From Nocardioides flavus (ex Wang et al. 2016) (GTDB lineage Bacteria; Actinomycetota; Actinomycetes; Propionibacteriales; Nocardioidaceae), in the NCBI RefSeq assembly GCF_014653115.1, contig NZ_BNAD01000001.1, positions 186,001 through 250,000 on the forward strand: a stretch of DNA of 64,000 nt, in the 5' to 3' direction. Under the pieces are notes generated by a model. That model worked only from the letters and a program-made list of their open reading frames with translations, did no database searches and was not told the DNA's origin. This document shows positions 62,164 through 64,000 of this stretch, one piece after another. The position numbers and the translations under genes are program-made. Each line of letters opens with the position of its first letter. Position 1 is the stretch's first letter.

Positions 62164-63371
62164 GCGCCCGCCAGCTCGGCCAGCACGTCGGCGAGGGCGT
62201 CGACACCGGCCAGGCAGTCGGCAGTCTCGGCGTGCTCGTCGGGCGAGTGGGAGACGCCGGTCGGGTTGCGGACGAAGACCATCGCGGTCGGGATGCCTGC
62301 GTCGGACAGGATGCCGGCGTCGTGGCCCGCCTGGGTCGGGATGACGGGCCAGTCGCCGAGCGCGGCCAGCCGCGCTGCCAGGTCGGGGTCGAAGGCGACC
62401 GACCCGGAGACGGACTCCGCGGTGACGGTGAGCGCGGTGCCGTCGCGACCCGCGCGGTCGTCGGCCTGCCGCTCGATCGCCGCGACCAGCTCGGCGAGGG
62501 CGTCGTCGGACGAGGCGCGGGCGTCGAGCCAGGCGGTGACGAGGGAGGGGACGGCGTTGGTGCCGTTGGGCTCGACCGCGATCCGCCCGAAGGTGGCCCG
62601 CTGCCCGGACAGCCGGGCCTGCTTGTTGGCGGCGAGGGCGGTCATCGCGTAGGTCAGCATCGGGTCGCGCCGGTCCTCCATGCGCGTGGTGCCCGCGTGG
62701 TTGGCCTCACCGGCGAAGTCGAAGCGCCAGCGCCCGTGCGGCCAGATCTCGCTGGCCAGCCCGACGGCGACCTCACGGTCGACGAGGTCGCGCCCCTGCT
62801 CGACGTGCAGCTCGACGAAGGTGCCGACCCGGTCGAGGGACAGCAGCCCGGCCGACGGGTCGAGCCCGGCCGCCTCGACGGCGTCGGCGAGGAAGACCCC
62901 GTCGCGGTCGCGCAGCTCGCGGGCGGCGTCCCAGGTCGTCGCGCCGGTGGCCAGCCGGGAGCCGAGGCACGCGCGACCGAACCGAGAGCCCTCCTCCTCG
63001 ACGAAGACGCCGATCCCGAGCGGCCGCACCGGCTCGAAGCCACGCTCGCGCAGCCGGTCGACCGCGGCCAGCGCCGACACCACGCCCAACGGCCCGTCGT
63101 ACGCCCCGCCGTCGAGGACGGAGTCGAGGTGGGAGCCGGTCAGCACACCCGAGCCGCCCGAGGTGCCCGCGGGCTCCCACCAGGCGACCTGGTTGCCGAT
63201 GCCGTCCGTCTCGACCGCCAGCCCGCGTGCGGCGCACTCCTCCATGAACCAGTGCCGCAGCTCGGTCTCGGCCGACGTCCACGGCTGGCGGTGGTAGCCG
63301 CCCGACGTCGCCGACCGGCCGACCGGTGCGAGGTCGCGCCACATCTGCTCGAAGTCGTGGGTCGCGGCCAT
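62160..63371 (-). CDS. M20 family amidohydrolase in the hut operon
   Basis: Zinc-dependent amidohydrolase of the allantoate/N-carbamoyl-L-amino-acid hydrolase group; 403 residues. Metal-binding motifs: TGSHLDSVLDGGAYDGPLG, FVEEEGSRFG, ELHVEQGRDL and the bridging FAGEANHAGTT; HSPDEHAE carries the last ligand. Directly upstream of hutF, coupled by ATGA. HutF produces N-formyl-glutamate, which usually needs HutG; none is present, so this gene may supply that step. Streptomyces has an allantoate-amidohydrolase-annotated gene in its hut cluster (memory). ATG at 63371. Confidence 0.85.
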   Translation of the reverse strand: MAATHDFEQMWRDLAPVGRSATSGGYHRQPWTSAETELRHWFMEECAARGLAVETDGIGNQVAWWEPAGTSGGSGVLTGSHLDSVLDGGAYDGPLGVVSALAAVDRLRERGFEPVRPLGIGVFVEEEGSRFGRACLGSRLATGATTWDAARELRDRDGVFLADAVEAAGLDPSAGLLSLDRVGTFVELHVEQGRDLVDREVAVGLASEIWPHGRWRFDFAGEANHAGTTRMEDRRDPMLTYAMTALAANKQARLSGQRATFGRIAVEPNGTNAVPSLVTAWLDARASSDDALAELVAAIERQADDRAGRDGTALTVTAESVSGSVAFDPDLAARLAALGDWPVIPTQAGHDAGILSDAGIPTAMVFVRNPTGVSHSPDEHAETADCLAGVDALADVLAELAGA

Positions 63372-63444
63372 GCGACCAGTCCACCGGGACCGGCCGGCGG
63401 GGTCAACGAGCGCACAGGGCGAGTCGTCTCGGATCCGAGACCGC

Positions 63445-63450
63445 CATGAT
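63445..63450 (+). promoter_or_regulatory. -10 element of the nitroreductase gene
   Basis: CATGAT, then 6 nt, then ATG at 63457. Confidence 0.45.
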
Positions 63451-63456
63451 GGGGCC

Positions 63457-64000
63457 ATGGAGTTCCGCGAGGTCGTCCGCCGCCGCCGCATGGTGCGCCG
63501 CTACGCCGACACCCCGGTGGACCCGGCCGTCGTAGACCGGATGCTCGAGCACGCCCAGCGCGCCCCCAACGCCGGCTTCACGCAGGGGTGGGCGTTCCTG
63601 GTGCTCGACACTGCTGCCGACGTCGCGCTGTTCTGGGAGTCCACCGGAGCCGCCCCCGGCGCCCGCAACGCCTGGGTCGACGGGATGCGCACGGCACCGG
63701 TGGTGATCGTCCCGCTGGCGAGCAGGGACGCCTACCTCGACCGCTACGCGCAGCCGGACAAGGGCTGGACCGACCGCAGCGAGGACCGCTGGCCCGTCCC
63801 CTACTGGTTCGTCGACGCCGGCATGGCGTCCCTGCTCATCCTCCAGACGTCCGTCGACGAGGGCCTCGGGGCCTGCTTCTTCGGCATCCCGGGCGAGCAC
63901 GTCGAGACCTTCCGGCAGGCGTTCGGCGTCCCCGACACCCACGCGCCGGTCGGTGCGATCACCGTCGGCCACCGCGTCGCCGACACGGGTGCGCCGGGGT
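63457..64000 (+). CDS. nitroreductase family protein (partial, 3' end outside window)
   Basis: FMN-dependent oxidoreductase. The first 181 codons are present. They begin MEFREVVRRRRMVRRYAD, with the FMN-phosphate arginines (RRRMVRRY), and continue with APNAGFTQGWAFLVLDT, DAGMASLLILQTSVDEGLGACFFGI and AITVGHRVAD, all typical of the nitroreductase fold. Dimeric enzyme expected; substrate unknown. Divergent from the hut operon. Confidence 0.85.
   Translation, partial: MEFREVVRRRRMVRRYADTPVDPAVVDRMLEHAQRAPNAGFTQGWAFLVLDTAADVALFWESTGAAPGARNAWVDGMRTAPVVIVPLASRDAYLDRYAQPDKGWTDRSEDRWPVPYWFVDAGMASLLILQTSVDEGLGACFFGIPGEHVETFRQAFGVPDTHAPVGAITVGHRVADTGAPG

Overview
The window is about 72% G+C by eye, dense, and reads as the chromosome of an actinobacterium close to Nocardioides (Nocardioidaceae). 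Grounds: strong G/C at third codon positions, a dnaK-grpE-dnaJ-hspR operon with HAIR operators, class I lysyl-tRNA synthetase, DUF3151 and DUF3311 genes, and many leaderless genes (xAnnnT, then 6-8 nt, then ATG or GTG). From memory, the order purA, DUF3151, fba, DedA, SpoU methyltransferase, pyrE, clpB and the dnaK operon resembles the Mycobacterium tuberculosis region around Rv0350-Rv0384. It is core chromosome: no insertion sequence, phage gene, CRISPR array, tRNA or rRNA was seen.

1-15.5 kb: purB (cut by the window edge), purD and purA on the minus strand; a lipid kinase; a LuxR-type regulator; class I lysS; a thioesterase; DUF3151; a DUF3311-MctP type monocarboxylate symporter pair; fba; DedA-SpoU methyltransferase; pyrE divergent from an aminotransferase. 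15.5-32.2 kb: two Pro-rich membrane proteins, a two-gene ABC exporter, cysteine hydrolase plus PfkB kinase, a YihY membrane protein, an NAD-binding epimerase, a short-chain dehydrogenase interrupted by an amber codon, an acetyltransferase, an orphan GAF histidine kinase, a D-2-hydroxyacid dehydrogenase, a GlcD-like flavoprotein with a small membrane protein, a secreted metzincin and a CPBP protein.

32.2-44 kb: the heat-shock block. clpB and dnaK-grpE-dnaJ-hspR each have a HAIR operator for HspR. Between them lie a small membrane protein with a TetR gene and TetR-like operator, cobK, a GSP17M-like protein, a Cys-cluster/pentapeptide protein, an acyltransferase and small proteins. 44-56 kb: acetyltransferase, SGNH hydrolase, M3 peptidase, aldo/keto reductase, MFS permease, a P-loop protein, a type-VII-secretion-like two-gene unit, then the most unusual locus: an Asp-rich repeat small protein (with an apparent 1-nt frameshift) coupled to a JmjC/cupin oxygenase and flanked by two sucrase/ferredoxin-like paralogues. 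56-64 kb: a LAL-type LuxR regulator preceded by a 38-codon gene, the histidine-degradation operon (M20 amidohydrolase-hutF-hutI), and a nitroreductase running off the end.

The strongest signal not explained by genes is a set of short intergenic repeats, about 14-24 nt per unit, arranged as inverted clusters. Family 1 (GTAGTCCAGTGGC...) has three loci, family 2 (GTAGTTAGGGACGTTC...) two, and families 3 and 4 one cluster each. Families 1 and 2 begin with GTAG, as REP elements served by RAYT transposases do; no RAYT gene is in the window. Function claims rest on motifs and remembered family knowledge; no database search was run.
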